A stretch of 64,000 nucleotides of DNA, from positions 1 to 64,000 of the forward strand of contig NZ_JAEKJA010000024.1 in NCBI RefSeq assembly GCF_016411865.1, read 5' to 3'. Made by a program: the position numbers and the translations under genes. The notes under the pieces were generated by a model. It worked only from the letters and a program-made list of their open reading frames with translations. It was not told the origin of the DNA and did no database searches. Below, piece by piece: positions 25,788 through 35,591 of the stretch. Within the stretch, counting starts at the first letter, position 1; the number at the start of each line of letters is the position of its first letter. Origin of the DNA: Acuticoccus mangrovi. GTDB lineage: Bacteria; Pseudomonadota; Alphaproteobacteria; Rhizobiales; Amorphaceae.

Positions 25788-26906
25788 GTGACCTCGCGCC
25801 TCTTCTCCCCCTTCGAAGTCCGCGGGCAGACCTATGCCAACCGCATCGCGATCTCGCCGATGGCCCAGTACAACGGCGACGACGGCGCGGTGACGCCCTG
25901 GCACGACCAGCACCTCGGCGGCTTCGCGGTGTCGGGCCCCGGCGTCGTGATGATCGAGTCCACCTCGGTGGAGCGGGAGGGCTGGGGCTCGGCCACCTGC
26001 CTCGCCCTCCACACCGACCGGCAGGAAGCGGCGCTGCGCGAACTTCTGACGCGCATCCGCACCTATTCGGCGACCCCTTTCGGCATCCAGTTCGGCCATT
26101 CCGGCCGCAAGGGGTCGGGCCGCCTTCCGACCGCCGGCCGCGGCCCCCTTCCCCTCGACGAGGGCGGGTGGCGCACCTGGGGCCCGTCGCCGGTCTCCTT
26201 CGGCGGCGAGTGGCCCGTCCCCGAAGCGCTCGACGACGCGGGCCTCGCCCGGGTGCGCGAAGCCTACCGGCAGGCCGCCGGGCGGGTGAACCGGGTCGAT
26301 CTCGGCCTCGTCGAGCTCCACGGCGCGCACGGCTATCTGCTGCACACCTTCCTGTCGCCGGTGTCGAACCACCGCGAGGACCGCTATGGCGGCTCCCTCG
26401 CCGCCCGCACCGCCTTCGTCGCCGAGATCATCGCCGACGTGCGCCGGACCCTCACCGACGACCGCGCCCTCGGCATCCGCCTCAACGCCCACGACTACGT
26501 GGACGGTGGCCTCACCTTCGAGGACACCATCGCCATCACCGGCCTCCTGCGTGAGGCGGGGGCGGACTATGTGTGCGTCTCCGCCGGCGCCATCTCGGCC
26601 GAGGCGCGGATCGAAGCCTCCCCCGGCTACCTCGTCCCCTATGCCTCGAAGCTGCGCGCGGCGACGGGGATCGCGACCTTCGTCACCGGCCTGATCCTGA
26701 CGCCCGAGCAGGGCGAAGAGATCATCGCCGACGGCCACGCCGACATGGTGGCGCTCGCCCGCGGGGTTCTCGACGATCCGCGCTGGAGCTGGCACGCGGC
26801 CGAGCGCCTCGGCGTCGAGGCGGACTACCCGATGCCCTACCTGATGGCGAAGCCCGGCCGCTGGCCCGGTGCCGCGCTGCTGCGCCCGGCGGACGAGGCG
26901 GCCTGA
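25788..26906 (+). CDS. NADH:flavin oxidoreductase (old yellow enzyme family)
   Basis: A 372-residue FMN TIM-barrel enzyme of the YqjM/OYE class. FSPFEVRGQTYANRIAISPM starts the barrel, HGAHGYLLHTFLSPVSNHRE holds the active-site His pair, and DRYGGSL is the family signature. Such enzymes reduce activated C=C bonds or act as N-demethylases (dimethylamine, trimethylamine, stachydrine relatives). The GTG start has CGGAGG upstream. It follows the transporter ATPase by 82 bases and probably acts on the imported compound. Confidence 0.92.
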   Translation: MTSRLFSPFEVRGQTYANRIAISPMAQYNGDDGAVTPWHDQHLGGFAVSGPGVVMIESTSVEREGWGSATCLALHTDRQEAALRELLTRIRTYSATPFGIQFGHSGRKGSGRLPTAGRGPLPLDEGGWRTWGPSPVSFGGEWPVPEALDDAGLARVREAYRQAAGRVNRVDLGLVELHGAHGYLLHTFLSPVSNHREDRYGGSLAARTAFVAEIIADVRRTLTDDRALGIRLNAHDYVDGGLTFEDTIAITGLLREAGADYVCVSAGAISAEARIEASPGYLVPYASKLRAATGIATFVTGLILTPEQGEEIIADGHADMVALARGVLDDPRWSWHAAERLGVEADYPMPYLMAKPGRWPGAALLRPADEAA

Positions 26907-26949
26907 TGAGCACCCCCGCGCCCCCCGCCCGTCGACAGGACGCCGGCCG

Positions 26950-27954
26950 ATGAAAGCGGCCTGGTACGAGCGCACGGGGCCCGCCCACGAGGTCCTGACC
27001 GTGGGTGAGATCCCGGCCCCGACGCTCGCCGCCCACGAGGTGCTGGTGCGGGTGCGCGCGTCCGCGGTGAACCCGGCCGACCATAAGCGCCGCTCCGGCT
27101 GGCTCGGCACTGCGCTCGGGCATCGGCGGATCGTGCCGCACATGGACGGCGCGGGCGAGATCGTCGCCGTCGGGGCCGAGGTTGCGCCGGGCCGGGTCGG
27201 CGAACGGGTGTTCGTCTACGGCGCCCAGGGCGGCTACGACGGCGACGCCGGCCGCGCCTTCGGAACCGCCGCCCAATATTGCGCGCTTCCCGCGGCCCAG
27301 GCCCTCGCCCTGCCGGACACGGTCGGCTTCGCCGAGGCGGCCGGCCTCCCCGTCCCCGCCTTCACCGCGTTTCGCGCCGTGTTCGGCGACGGGTCGGTGG
27401 CGGGCAAGGCCGTCCTCGTCGCCGGCGGCGCGGGCGCCGTCGCCCAATATGCGATCAACTTCGCCAAGACCGACGGGGCGCGGCTCGTCCTCGCCACCGT
27501 CAGCTCGGCGCAAAAGGGCGCGCTCGCGCTCGAAGCGGGCGCGGACGCCGTCATCGACTACCGCACCGAGGACGTCGCCCGGCGCGTCCTGGCGCTCGCC
27601 GGCGGGCCGGTGGAGCGCATCGTCGAGGTCGATTTCGCCGCGAACCTCGCCCTCGACGTCGAGGTGATCGCGAACAACGGCACCATCGCCACCTACTCCT
27701 CCTCGAGCGAGCGGGAGCCGGCGATCCCTTACTATCCGCTGCAATGGAAGGGGGTGACGGTGCGCTTCGTGCGCGGCTCCCTCCTCACCGAGACGATGCT
27801 GCGCGAGGCGGTCGAGCGGATCGGCCGGATGGCGACCGCCGGCACCTTGCACCATCCCCCTCGCCTCACCTTCCCGCTCGAGCGCATCGCCGACGCCCAC
27901 GTGGCCGCCGAAACCGGCGCGTTCGCGGGGAAAATCATTCTGGAGATCGATTAG
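26950..27954 (+). CDS. NADPH:quinone reductase-like alcohol dehydrogenase (MDR superfamily)
   Basis: A 334-residue medium-chain reductase without the structural zinc site. AWYERTGPAHEVLTVGEIP opens the GroES-like domain, and a nucleotide-binding segment VLVAGGAGAVAQYAINFAK follows near the middle, with the more common AxGGVG replaced by AGGAGAV. It probably reduces a quinone or enone with NADPH. It starts 43 bases after the OYE gene, so the two reductases are likely co-expressed. Confidence 0.88.
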   Translation: MKAAWYERTGPAHEVLTVGEIPAPTLAAHEVLVRVRASAVNPADHKRRSGWLGTALGHRRIVPHMDGAGEIVAVGAEVAPGRVGERVFVYGAQGGYDGDAGRAFGTAAQYCALPAAQALALPDTVGFAEAAGLPVPAFTAFRAVFGDGSVAGKAVLVAGGAGAVAQYAINFAKTDGARLVLATVSSAQKGALALEAGADAVIDYRTEDVARRVLALAGGPVERIVEVDFAANLALDVEVIANNGTIATYSSSSEREPAIPYYPLQWKGVTVRFVRGSLLTETMLREAVERIGRMATAGTLHHPPRLTFPLERIADAHVAAETGAFAGKIILEID

Positions 27955-28068
27955 CCCGCCCCCAGTGCCTCCCAGTGCCTCCGGTGTTTGGGCCGCTCCG
28001 CCCGGAGGCCATCGAGATCAGCCCGCGCCGGCCCCGCCCCCGCGGCCCCTCTGAAAGACGAACAGCGC

Positions 28069-29586
28069 ATGACACGTATCGCGATCGCCGGCTTCCGGCA
28101 CGAAAGCCACTCCTTCGCCTCGCACCGGGCGGGCTGGGAGGAGTTCAAGACCCCCGGCAGCCAGATCGAGATGCAGCGCGCGCCGACGATGATCGAGGCG
28201 CTGCGCCCCACCAACGCCTCCTGCACGGCGATGATCGAACTGTCGGAGGCCGAGGGCTTCGACCTCGCGCCCCTGATCTGGGCCTACGCCGTTCCCTCCG
28301 CCCCGGTCACGCCGGAGGCGTTCGAGCGGATCGTGGCGCTCCTCGTCGCGCAGCTCTCCGACGCGCTCGAGGAGGGGCCGGTCGACGGGATCTTCCTCGA
28401 GCTCCACGGCGCGATGATGACGGACGCCTTCCCCGACGCCGAAAGCGAGCTCGTGCGGCGCCTCAGGTGTGTCGTCGGGGCGGATCTGCCGATCGTCGCG
28501 ACCCTCGACCCCCACGCCAACCTCACCGAGCGGCTGGTGGAGCTCACCGACCTCCTCGTCCCCTACCGGACCTATCCGCACGTCGACCACAAGCCCTGCG
28601 GCGATCACGCCGGTCGCCTGCTCCTCGAAATGATCCGCTCGGGCAAGCGCCCGGCGAAGGCCTACCGCGCCCTCGACTTCCTCACCCCGCTGCCGGCCCA
28701 ATGCACCATTTCGGGGCCGATGGCCGAGGTGATGGCCGAGCGCGCCCGCCTGCAGGAGACCGCCGGCGTCGCCGAGGTCGGCTTCTGCTACGGCTTCCCC
28801 TACGCCGATTTCCCCGGCTGCGGCATGGCCGCCACCGCCTACGCCGACACCCAGGACCTCGCCGACATCATGGCCGAGGCGATGGCCGCCGACGTCGCCG
28901 GCCGCGAGATGGCCTTCTCCTCCATGGTCCAGCAGGTGGAGGACGGCGTCGCCGAGGCGATCCGCATCGCCGCCGGCGCGACCCGCCCCGTCGTCCTCGC
29001 CGACACCCAGGACAACCCCGGCGGCGGCGGCTACGGCGACACCATGGGCCTCCTCGCCGCGCTGATCGCGCAGAACGCCGACGGGGCGGTCCTCGGCTCC
29101 ATCAACGATGCGGCGAGCGCTGCCGCCTGCCACGCCGCCGGCGTCGGCGCGACGGTGACGCTGGAGCTCGGCGGCGTCAGCGACGGCCACCCCCTTGCCG
29201 TCACCGCGGTGGTGGAGCGGCTCGCCGACGGCAACTTCGTCGGCAGCGGCCCCAACGCCAAGGGCAACGCCCGCAAGGTCGGCCCGACGGCCCTCATCCG
29301 CATCGGCGGCGTGCGCGCCATCGTGTGCAGCCGCAAGATGCAGGCGGTGGACCAGGCGCTGTTCCGCCACGTCGGCATCGAGCCGGCGCGCGAGAAGATC
29401 GTCGCCCTGAAGTCCAGCGTCCACTTCCGCGCCGACTACCAGCCCATCGCCGAGACGATCATCGTGATCGTGGCGCCGGGGCCGGTGGTGGTGGACCCAG
29501 CGGGCCTTCCCTTCCAGCACCTGCGCGACGGCTTGCGCCTGCGCCCCGGCGACAACCGCCGCGTCCGGGGCGGATCCCTCGCATGA
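28069..29586 (+). CDS. M81 family metallopeptidase (MlrC-like)
   Basis: A 505-residue enzyme of the MlrC (microcystin LR degradation protein C) family. The conserved start IAIAGFRHESHSF, DPHAN (D147, H149) and YPHVDHK (H171) match the zinc ligands of MlrC in identity and spacing. Outside toxin degradation, members cluster with peptide-type transporters and hydantoinase genes and are thought to hydrolyse cyclic or modified amides; the natural substrate is usually unknown. It overlaps or nearly overlaps the HyuB-type gene, forming an amide-hydrolysing operon. Confidence 0.9.
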   Translation: MTRIAIAGFRHESHSFASHRAGWEEFKTPGSQIEMQRAPTMIEALRPTNASCTAMIELSEAEGFDLAPLIWAYAVPSAPVTPEAFERIVALLVAQLSDALEEGPVDGIFLELHGAMMTDAFPDAESELVRRLRCVVGADLPIVATLDPHANLTERLVELTDLLVPYRTYPHVDHKPCGDHAGRLLLEMIRSGKRPAKAYRALDFLTPLPAQCTISGPMAEVMAERARLQETAGVAEVGFCYGFPYADFPGCGMAATAYADTQDLADIMAEAMAADVAGREMAFSSMVQQVEDGVAEAIRIAAGATRPVVLADTQDNPGGGGYGDTMGLLAALIAQNADGAVLGSINDAASAAACHAAGVGATVTLELGGVSDGHPLAVTAVVERLADGNFVGSGPNAKGNARKVGPTALIRIGGVRAIVCSRKMQAVDQALFRHVGIEPAREKIVALKSSVHFRADYQPIAETIIVIVAPGPVVVDPAGLPFQHLRDGLRLRPGDNRRVRGGSLA

Positions 29587-29630
29587 CCCTCTCCCCCACC
29601 CTCAAGACACCGAACGAGGGACATCCTCAC

Positions 29631-31442
29631 ATGCCCAAAAAGGACCTCCGCGCCATGGCGTCCGACGCCACGCCGGCCGACATCGACCCGGTCACGCTGG
29701 AGATCGTGCGCGGCGCCCTGCGCGCGATCCAGTCGGAAATGGAAATGCTGATCGAACGCACCGCGATGTCGGCGTTCATCCGCGAAAAGAAGGACTACGC
29801 CTCCGGCCTCTACGACCCCGCGGGGCGGATGATCGCCGGCAAGGCGCTGCCCTTCACCTCCGACCTCGTCACCCCGGTGTTCAAATACTACCCGCCGGAG
29901 ACGATGCAGCCGGGCGACGTCTACTGGTACAACGACTGCTACGATTCCCACGGCGCGGTGACCCACACCCCCGACCAGGTGCTGGTGGCGCCGGTATTCT
30001 TCGAGGGCCGGCTCATCGGCTTCTCCCAGACCTGGGCCCACTTCACCGACATCGGCGGCATGCGCCCCGGCTCCCTCTCCCCCGACTGCACCGACCTCTT
30101 CCAGGAGGGCACCATCGTGCCGCCCGTGCGCCTCGTCGCCGCGGGCCGCATGCAGGACGAGCTGATGCGCCTCTTCGTGCGCAACTCCCGCCAGCCCGCC
30201 AACGTGCGCGGCGACATGCGGGCGCTGATGGCGGCGGTCACCCTCGGCAGCACCCGCCTCACCGAGCTCGCCCGGCGCTTCGGCGGCGACGAGCTCGCCG
30301 GCGCCTTCGACGCGCTCCTCGAGCGCACCGCGACGGTCCTGCGCGAGCGTCTCGCCGCCCTCGTGAAGCCGGGCACCTACGCCTTCACCGAATGGGTCGA
30401 CAGCGACGGCCACGGCAACGGCCCCATCGCCCTGCGCTACACGCTCACCGCCACCGAGGACGGCCGCTTCATCCTCGACCATTCGAAGACCGACGATCAG
30501 ACCAAAGGCCCCATCAACCTGATCCTGAACCCCAAATCGGCGGGCATGCTGGTGGGCGCCTATCTCCTGGGCGACAGCCACGATCTATCGCTGAACGCGG
30601 GCGCCGAGCGGCTCTTCGACGAGGTGATTCTGCGCGAAGGCTCGATCCTGCAGCCGCGCCTTCCCGCCCCCCTCGGCCAGCGCGGCGTGACGATGCTGCG
30701 CAACCTGTCGGGCTATCTTGGGCTGTTGAACGCGGCCTCGAAGGGGGGCGCGTCGGCCTCCCACAGCCCCTACGCCATCTGGACCTTCCGCGGCACCGAC
30801 GCGGGCGGCGAGCGCTTCCTGATGTCCGACGGCGTCGCCTGCGGCTACGGCGCCCGCCCCTTCGCCGACGGCCACGACGCCGTCTACCTGGTGGCGCAGG
30901 AGAACTACCCGGCCGAGTTCGTCGACAATTTCTACCCGATGCGCATCCTCAGCTACGCGATGAACCCCGATTCGGGCGGCCCCGGCCGCTGGCGCGGCGG
31001 TTGCGGCGTCATCCGCGAGATCGAGGTGCTCGCCGAGGAGGCGACCCTCCTCGTGCGCCTCGACGCCATCGAGCATCCCCCCTGGGGCGCCGGCGGGGGC
31101 CAGTGCGCCGGCACCGGCCGCTGCATCATCAATCCGGGCACGGAACGCGAGGTGCACGTCCCCCCGCTCAGCGACGGCACCCTGGTGCGGCGCGGCGACA
31201 TCCTGCGCCTCGAAACCGGCGGCGGGGGCGGCTGGGGCCACCCCTTCGACCGCGAGCCCGAGCGGGTGCTCGCCGACGTGAAGGGCGGCTTCGTCTCCGC
31301 CCGCAGCGCCGAGGCCGACTACGGCGTCGTCCTCACCGCGGGCGGGCGGGCCGTCGACACGGCCGCCACCGAAGCCCGGCGCGCGACGCGCCCGGCGACC
31401 CAAACCTTCCACACCGGCCACTACAGGGACAGCATCCAATGA
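29631..31442 (+). CDS. Hydantoinase B/oxoprolinase family protein
   Basis: A 603-residue HyuB-type subunit; DIDPVTLEIVRGALRAIQSE and MEMLIERTAMSAFIREKKDY are the family start. The C-terminal glycine-rich GGGGGWGHPFDREPERVL is also typical. HyuA and HyuB together perform ATP-dependent hydrolysis of cyclic amides (N-methylhydantoin, 5-oxoproline) or carboxylation of ketones. I chose the ATG at 29631 because GAGGG lies before it; an ATG at 29583 overlapping the M81 stop (ATGA) is equally in frame and would add 16 residues. Confidence 0.92.
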   Translation: MPKKDLRAMASDATPADIDPVTLEIVRGALRAIQSEMEMLIERTAMSAFIREKKDYASGLYDPAGRMIAGKALPFTSDLVTPVFKYYPPETMQPGDVYWYNDCYDSHGAVTHTPDQVLVAPVFFEGRLIGFSQTWAHFTDIGGMRPGSLSPDCTDLFQEGTIVPPVRLVAAGRMQDELMRLFVRNSRQPANVRGDMRALMAAVTLGSTRLTELARRFGGDELAGAFDALLERTATVLRERLAALVKPGTYAFTEWVDSDGHGNGPIALRYTLTATEDGRFILDHSKTDDQTKGPINLILNPKSAGMLVGAYLLGDSHDLSLNAGAERLFDEVILREGSILQPRLPAPLGQRGVTMLRNLSGYLGLLNAASKGGASASHSPYAIWTFRGTDAGGERFLMSDGVACGYGARPFADGHDAVYLVAQENYPAEFVDNFYPMRILSYAMNPDSGGPGRWRGGCGVIREIEVLAEEATLLVRLDAIEHPPWGAGGGQCAGTGRCIINPGTEREVHVPPLSDGTLVRRGDILRLETGGGGGWGHPFDREPERVLADVKGGFVSARSAEADYGVVLTAGGRAVDTAATEARRATRPATQTFHTGHYRDSIQ

Positions 31443-33484
31443 CCGGCCCGATCATCGGCGTCGACACCGGCGGCACCTTCACCGACATCGTTCTGTTCGA
31501 TCCGCGCTCGGGCCGGCTTCACCTCGCCAAGACCCCGTCGACGCCGCACGACGCGTCCGAAGGCTTCGGCAACGGGATTTCCGAGGTCCTCGAGGTCGCC
31601 GCCCTCGGCGGGCCCGACATCGACCGCGTGCTCCACGCGACCACCGTCGCCACCAACCTGATCCTCGAGCAGAAGGGCCCGCCGACGGCGCTGATCGTCA
31701 ATCGCGGCTTCCGCTTCCTCCTCGAGATCGGCCGCCATTCGATCCCCCGGCGGGCCAACCTCTTCGCCTGGTGCAAGCCGCAGCGGCCCATCGCGCCGGA
31801 CCAGATCTTCGAGATCGGCGGGCGCATCGACCCCGACGGCAGCGAGGTGGAGGCGCTCGACGAGGCGGCTCTGCGCGCCGCCGCCGAGGCCATCGCCGAG
31901 GTCGGCATCGGGACCGTCGCCGTCGTCTTCCTGCACAGCTACGCCAACCCCGCCCACGAGCGCCGCGCCCGCGAGATCATCGCGGAGGTGACGCCGGCCG
32001 CCCTCACCTCGATCTCGGCCGAGGTGCTGCCGGTGATGCGCGAATACGAGCGCGGCCTCGCCACCGCCCTCAACGCCTATGTGAAGCCCGTCGTCTCGCG
32101 CTATGTGGGCCGGCTCGAGGAGCGGGTCGACGACCGCAAGATCGCCGCCCCCCTTCTCCTGATGAAGTCCAACGGCGGCGTCGCGGGCACCGACACGGTC
32201 CGCGCCAAGCCCGTCGAAACGGCGCTGTCGGGCCCGGCGGCCGGCATCGTCGGCGCCAACATCGTGGCGGCCGCGGCCGGGATCGGCGACATCATCACCG
32301 TCGACATCGGCGGCACCTCCGCCGACATCGCGCTGATCCGGGGCGGGGCGCTCGGCCTCACCACCCGCTCCGTCATCGGCAACTGGCCGATCCCGCTGCC
32401 GATGGTGGACCTCACCACGATCGGGGCGGGCGGCGGCTCCATCGCCAAGGTCGACAAGGGCGGCGTGCTGACGGTCGGCCCCGACAGCGCCGGCGCCAAT
32501 CCCGGCCCCGTGTGCTATCGTCGCGGCGGCACCGAGCCCACCGTGACCGACGCCCACCTCGTCCTCGGCCACCTTCCCGAAGCCCTCCTCGACGGCGACT
32601 ACCGTCTCGACCGCGCGCTCGCCGAAGACGCGATCCGCACCCGCATCGCCGAGCCTCTGGGTCTCAGCGTCGACGCCGCCGCGCGCGGGATCCTCGAGAT
32701 CATCGACAACACGATGGTGGGTGCGATCCGGGTGGTGTCGGTGGAGCGCGGGCACGATCCGGCCGACTTCACGCTGCTGCCCTTCGGCGGGGCGGGGCCG
32801 CTTCACGGCGGACCGCTGGCGCGGCTCGCGGGCTGCCGGCGGGTGCTGGTGCCGCCGGCGCCGGGCGTCCTGTCGGCGTTCGGGCTCCTGGCGTCGGACC
32901 TCAGGGCGGAGTTCTCCCGCAGCTGTCTCCAGCGCGACGACGCCTTCGATTTCGAGGACGTCGCGGGCGTGTTCGCCGCCCTCTCGGCGCAGGCCGAAGC
33001 GTGGCTCGAGAGCGAGGGGGTGCCAGCGCAAAGCCGCCGCATGACGCGCCAGGTGAGCCTGCGCTACGAGGGGCAGGGCTCCGAGCTCACCGTGCCGTGG
33101 CCCGGCGATGTCGACGCGGCCGCGCTCGCCGAGGTCGTCGCCGCCTTCCACACCGCGCACGAAGCCCTCTACAGCTTCCGCCTCGACGAGGTGCGCATCG
33201 AGGCGATGACCTTGCGCGTCGACGCGGTCGGCAAGCTGCCGCCCCTGACCCTGCCCGAGATCCCCTCCCACACCGACGTCGCCTCGGCACGGGTCGGCGA
33301 TCAGCCCGTCTCCTTTGCCGAGGGGGTGGTGTCGGCGCCGATCTACGACCGCGCCCGGCTCGGTGCGGGAAGCGTGCTCGAGGGGCCGGCGATCATCACC
33401 CAGCTCGACAGCACCACCCTCCTCCTCCCCGGCCAGCGCGCCACCGTCCACCCGACCGGCTCGCTGCTGATCGAGGAGGAATGA
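31439..33484 (+). CDS. Hydantoinase A/oxoprolinase family protein
   Basis: A 681-residue HyuA-type ATP-binding subunit. GVDTGGTFTDIV at the start and DIGGTSADIAL near residue 290 are the two actin-fold nucleotide-binding motifs, and the C-terminal domain follows FGGAGPLHGGPLA. It overlaps the HyuB stop (ATGA), so the subunits are made in step. Which of the known reactions (N-methylhydantoin, 5-oxoproline, acetone/acetophenone) applies cannot be read from sequence. Confidence 0.93.
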   Translation: MTGPIIGVDTGGTFTDIVLFDPRSGRLHLAKTPSTPHDASEGFGNGISEVLEVAALGGPDIDRVLHATTVATNLILEQKGPPTALIVNRGFRFLLEIGRHSIPRRANLFAWCKPQRPIAPDQIFEIGGRIDPDGSEVEALDEAALRAAAEAIAEVGIGTVAVVFLHSYANPAHERRAREIIAEVTPAALTSISAEVLPVMREYERGLATALNAYVKPVVSRYVGRLEERVDDRKIAAPLLLMKSNGGVAGTDTVRAKPVETALSGPAAGIVGANIVAAAAGIGDIITVDIGGTSADIALIRGGALGLTTRSVIGNWPIPLPMVDLTTIGAGGGSIAKVDKGGVLTVGPDSAGANPGPVCYRRGGTEPTVTDAHLVLGHLPEALLDGDYRLDRALAEDAIRTRIAEPLGLSVDAAARGILEIIDNTMVGAIRVVSVERGHDPADFTLLPFGGAGPLHGGPLARLAGCRRVLVPPAPGVLSAFGLLASDLRAEFSRSCLQRDDAFDFEDVAGVFAALSAQAEAWLESEGVPAQSRRMTRQVSLRYEGQGSELTVPWPGDVDAAALAEVVAAFHTAHEALYSFRLDEVRIEAMTLRVDAVGKLPPLTLPEIPSHTDVASARVGDQPVSFAEGVVSAPIYDRARLGAGSVLEGPAIITQLDSTTLLLPGQRATVHPTGSLLIEEE

Positions 33485-33679
33485 TCGTACCCCCGAGAGT
33501 GTGGACGGGGTCATGCCGCCATTGCCGCCGCATCGGCTGATGATCCGTAGCCGAGAGCGGAGTGGGAGCCGGACGTTCGCGCGCTTCGAGGCGGGGAGAG
33601 CTGATCTGGAGAAGCCCTCACCGCCCGTGCGGCGTCTGCCCCGACACGGCGGGCTCCTCGTCATGTGCGACGCTCCCTC

Positions 33680-35227
33680 TCAGGCGCTGTCGTTCGGCGA
33701 GGTCGCTCCGAGGCTGTGGATCAGGGCGGCGGCGCGGTCCGGGTCGGTGACGAGCAGCTGGTCCTTGATGTCGCCGAGGCGCATCCCCTCGCCCATGTGG
33801 AAGCGCTGGAGGCGGGCGGAGAGATGCGGCACCGAGCGAGCGCGAAGCGGCTCGAGTTGGCCGAGACGACGCGCCGCCCGGTAGTGGACCGCCGCCGACA
33901 GCGCCCCTTCGAGGCGGTCGGCGAGGAGCGTCGCCTCGTCCGGCGAGGCATCGACGAGGAGGTGGTAGGCGCCTCCGTTCGCGGTGCGCACCGGCACCAC
34001 CACGAGCGGTGGCGAAGGCACGTCGGCGAGAATCCCGTCGAGCGCCGCGCGTAGGAAGTCGGCGCTCAGTTTCTCACCCACGAGGTCGGCGACCTCGCCG
34101 GCGCGGCCGAGGAAGACGAGGCTCGGCGTCGCCCCGATGCGCTCGCACGCCCTGACCCTGTCGCCCAGCCGGTATCGCGGAAGGCCTCCGGGAATGGTGG
34201 TGACGACGTCGTAGTCTCCCCCCGCATCGAGACGGTGGACGGGGTGGGAGCGGCCGTCGTCGTCGAGGAATTCCAGGAGGACGGTGTCGACGAGGGGCAC
34301 CGGCTCGACCGCGCCATAGGCGCGCAGCGGCACCGTCACCGGTCCCTCGGTTGCGAGCAGCCCCTTCGGCGCAATGGTGACGCCGGGGAGCCGGTCGGCG
34401 AGCGCCGCGGCCAGCCGTGCGGCGGCGCCGTGCGTCCAGCACGACAGGAGGCTGAGAAAGGGCCAGATCGCCGTCCAGTCCGGCTCGGCGCGGGCGAGGA
34501 GGGCCGCGCGGTCCGGGTCGAGCGCGTGCGCCAGCGCGTCGCGCCGGCGCACGATGTGATCGAGGAGCGCGAGAAGGTAGCTCGGGCTCCAGACCGAGAC
34601 CACCTCGAGGTCGCGCGCCGACAGGAGCGTCAGCGCGAGGCTGTCGCGGAACGCCTCGACGGTCTGCGCCGTGCCGTAGTCGGGCGGCAGCACCATGATG
34701 TGCCGCGCGATCGGCCGCAGGAGACCGGTGAGGTAGCCGGTGTCGTCGCTGGTGGCGTCGTCCGGCCGGCCGGCGGGTGGGGAGATGCTGGCGAACAGGC
34801 GGCCGGTGCGCAGAGTGAGGCCCGCCCCCAGCGCGTCGGCGAACATGAGCCGCGCCGTGCGGGAGAAGGCGGCGATCAGCGGCGCCGTCATCGGTACGGG
34901 CTTTGCGGCGCCGCTGCTGCCGGAGGTGTATTCCACGCGCTGCACGGGGTGGGTGGTGAGGACGGCGCGTTCGCCGGCGATCTGCCGGGCGACGAGGGGG
35001 CGGAGGTCCTCATATTGCGCCACCGGGAGCTTATCGAGGAGCGTCTGCCGTCCGTCCGTCGACGACACGCCGTGGCGCCGGCCATATTCGGTCCGGGCGA
35101 GGTCGCGCGCGACGGCCTGCGCGACGCGCGCCTGCGCCGCTTCGGGTGCATCGAGCGCCCGGCGCAGGCGGGCGAGGTCCGGCCCGCACAACACCCTTAT
35201 CGTCCGCTCCAGAGCGGCCGCCGACAT
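33680..35227 (-). CDS. GH3-family acyl-acid-amido synthetase-like protein
   Basis: A 515-residue member of the GH3 branch of adenylating enzymes, best known from plants, where it joins auxin or jasmonate to amino acids. The three nucleotide-binding motifs are visible: EYTSGSSGAAKPVP (about 99-112), LLATEGPVTVP in the place of the YASSE motif, and YRLGDRVRA for the YRVGD motif. It would activate a carboxylic acid as acyl-AMP and join it to an amine or other acceptor. The ATG at 35227 starts the recognisable domain; longer in-frame upstream extensions are arginine-rich and unlikely. It is divergent from the acyltransferase gene and belongs to a probable biosynthetic cluster. Confidence 0.8.
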   Translation of the reverse strand: MSAAALERTIRVLCGPDLARLRRALDAPEAAQARVAQAVARDLARTEYGRRHGVSSTDGRQTLLDKLPVAQYEDLRPLVARQIAGERAVLTTHPVQRVEYTSGSSGAAKPVPMTAPLIAAFSRTARLMFADALGAGLTLRTGRLFASISPPAGRPDDATSDDTGYLTGLLRPIARHIMVLPPDYGTAQTVEAFRDSLALTLLSARDLEVVSVWSPSYLLALLDHIVRRRDALAHALDPDRAALLARAEPDWTAIWPFLSLLSCWTHGAAARLAAALADRLPGVTIAPKGLLATEGPVTVPLRAYGAVEPVPLVDTVLLEFLDDDGRSHPVHRLDAGGDYDVVTTIPGGLPRYRLGDRVRACERIGATPSLVFLGRAGEVADLVGEKLSADFLRAALDGILADVPSPPLVVVPVRTANGGAYHLLVDASPDEATLLADRLEGALSAAVHYRAARRLGQLEPLRARSVPHLSARLQRFHMGEGMRLGDIKDQLLVTDPDRAAALIHSLGATSPNDSA

Positions 35228-35591
35228 CGTGCGCCAAGGGCCGACACGGGGGCGCGCCGTCACGACCCGCCACCGAGGTGAGAGCCCGCGTCGCGATCCC
35301 ACGACGCTCCCTCGCTGCACGGTTGCAATTTGCGACTTCTCTCGCCGCACGCGGGCGCTATCATGCCGGCCCGTGCGTTGCGTCGCGGTGGTCGGTGAAA
35401 CAGTCGAATGCCGGGAGATGCGGATTGGTTGGGCTTGCGGCCGTCGTCTTCGACCCGATCCGGTCGACCACCGGCGCTCTTCGGACCCGCCGGAGGCGGC
35501 ATCCCGACACCCGCCATCAGATATATCCCGCTTCGGCCCGGCCCGGCCGCCTGGTGATGAGCCGACCCGGCGCCGCCGCCGCCATCCGGCG
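35228..35591. other. 364-base divergent spacer between GH3 and acyltransferase genes
   Basis: No gene is seen. The only less GC-rich part, around 35320-35355 (GGTTGCAATTTGCGACTTCT), may hold promoters for one or both divergent genes, but I cannot fit a convincing -35/-10 pair. Confidence 0.4.

Noticed and set aside
33485-33679. Insertion-sequence remnant between hyuA and the GH3 gene
   Set aside because: No terminal repeats or transposase motif could be seen.
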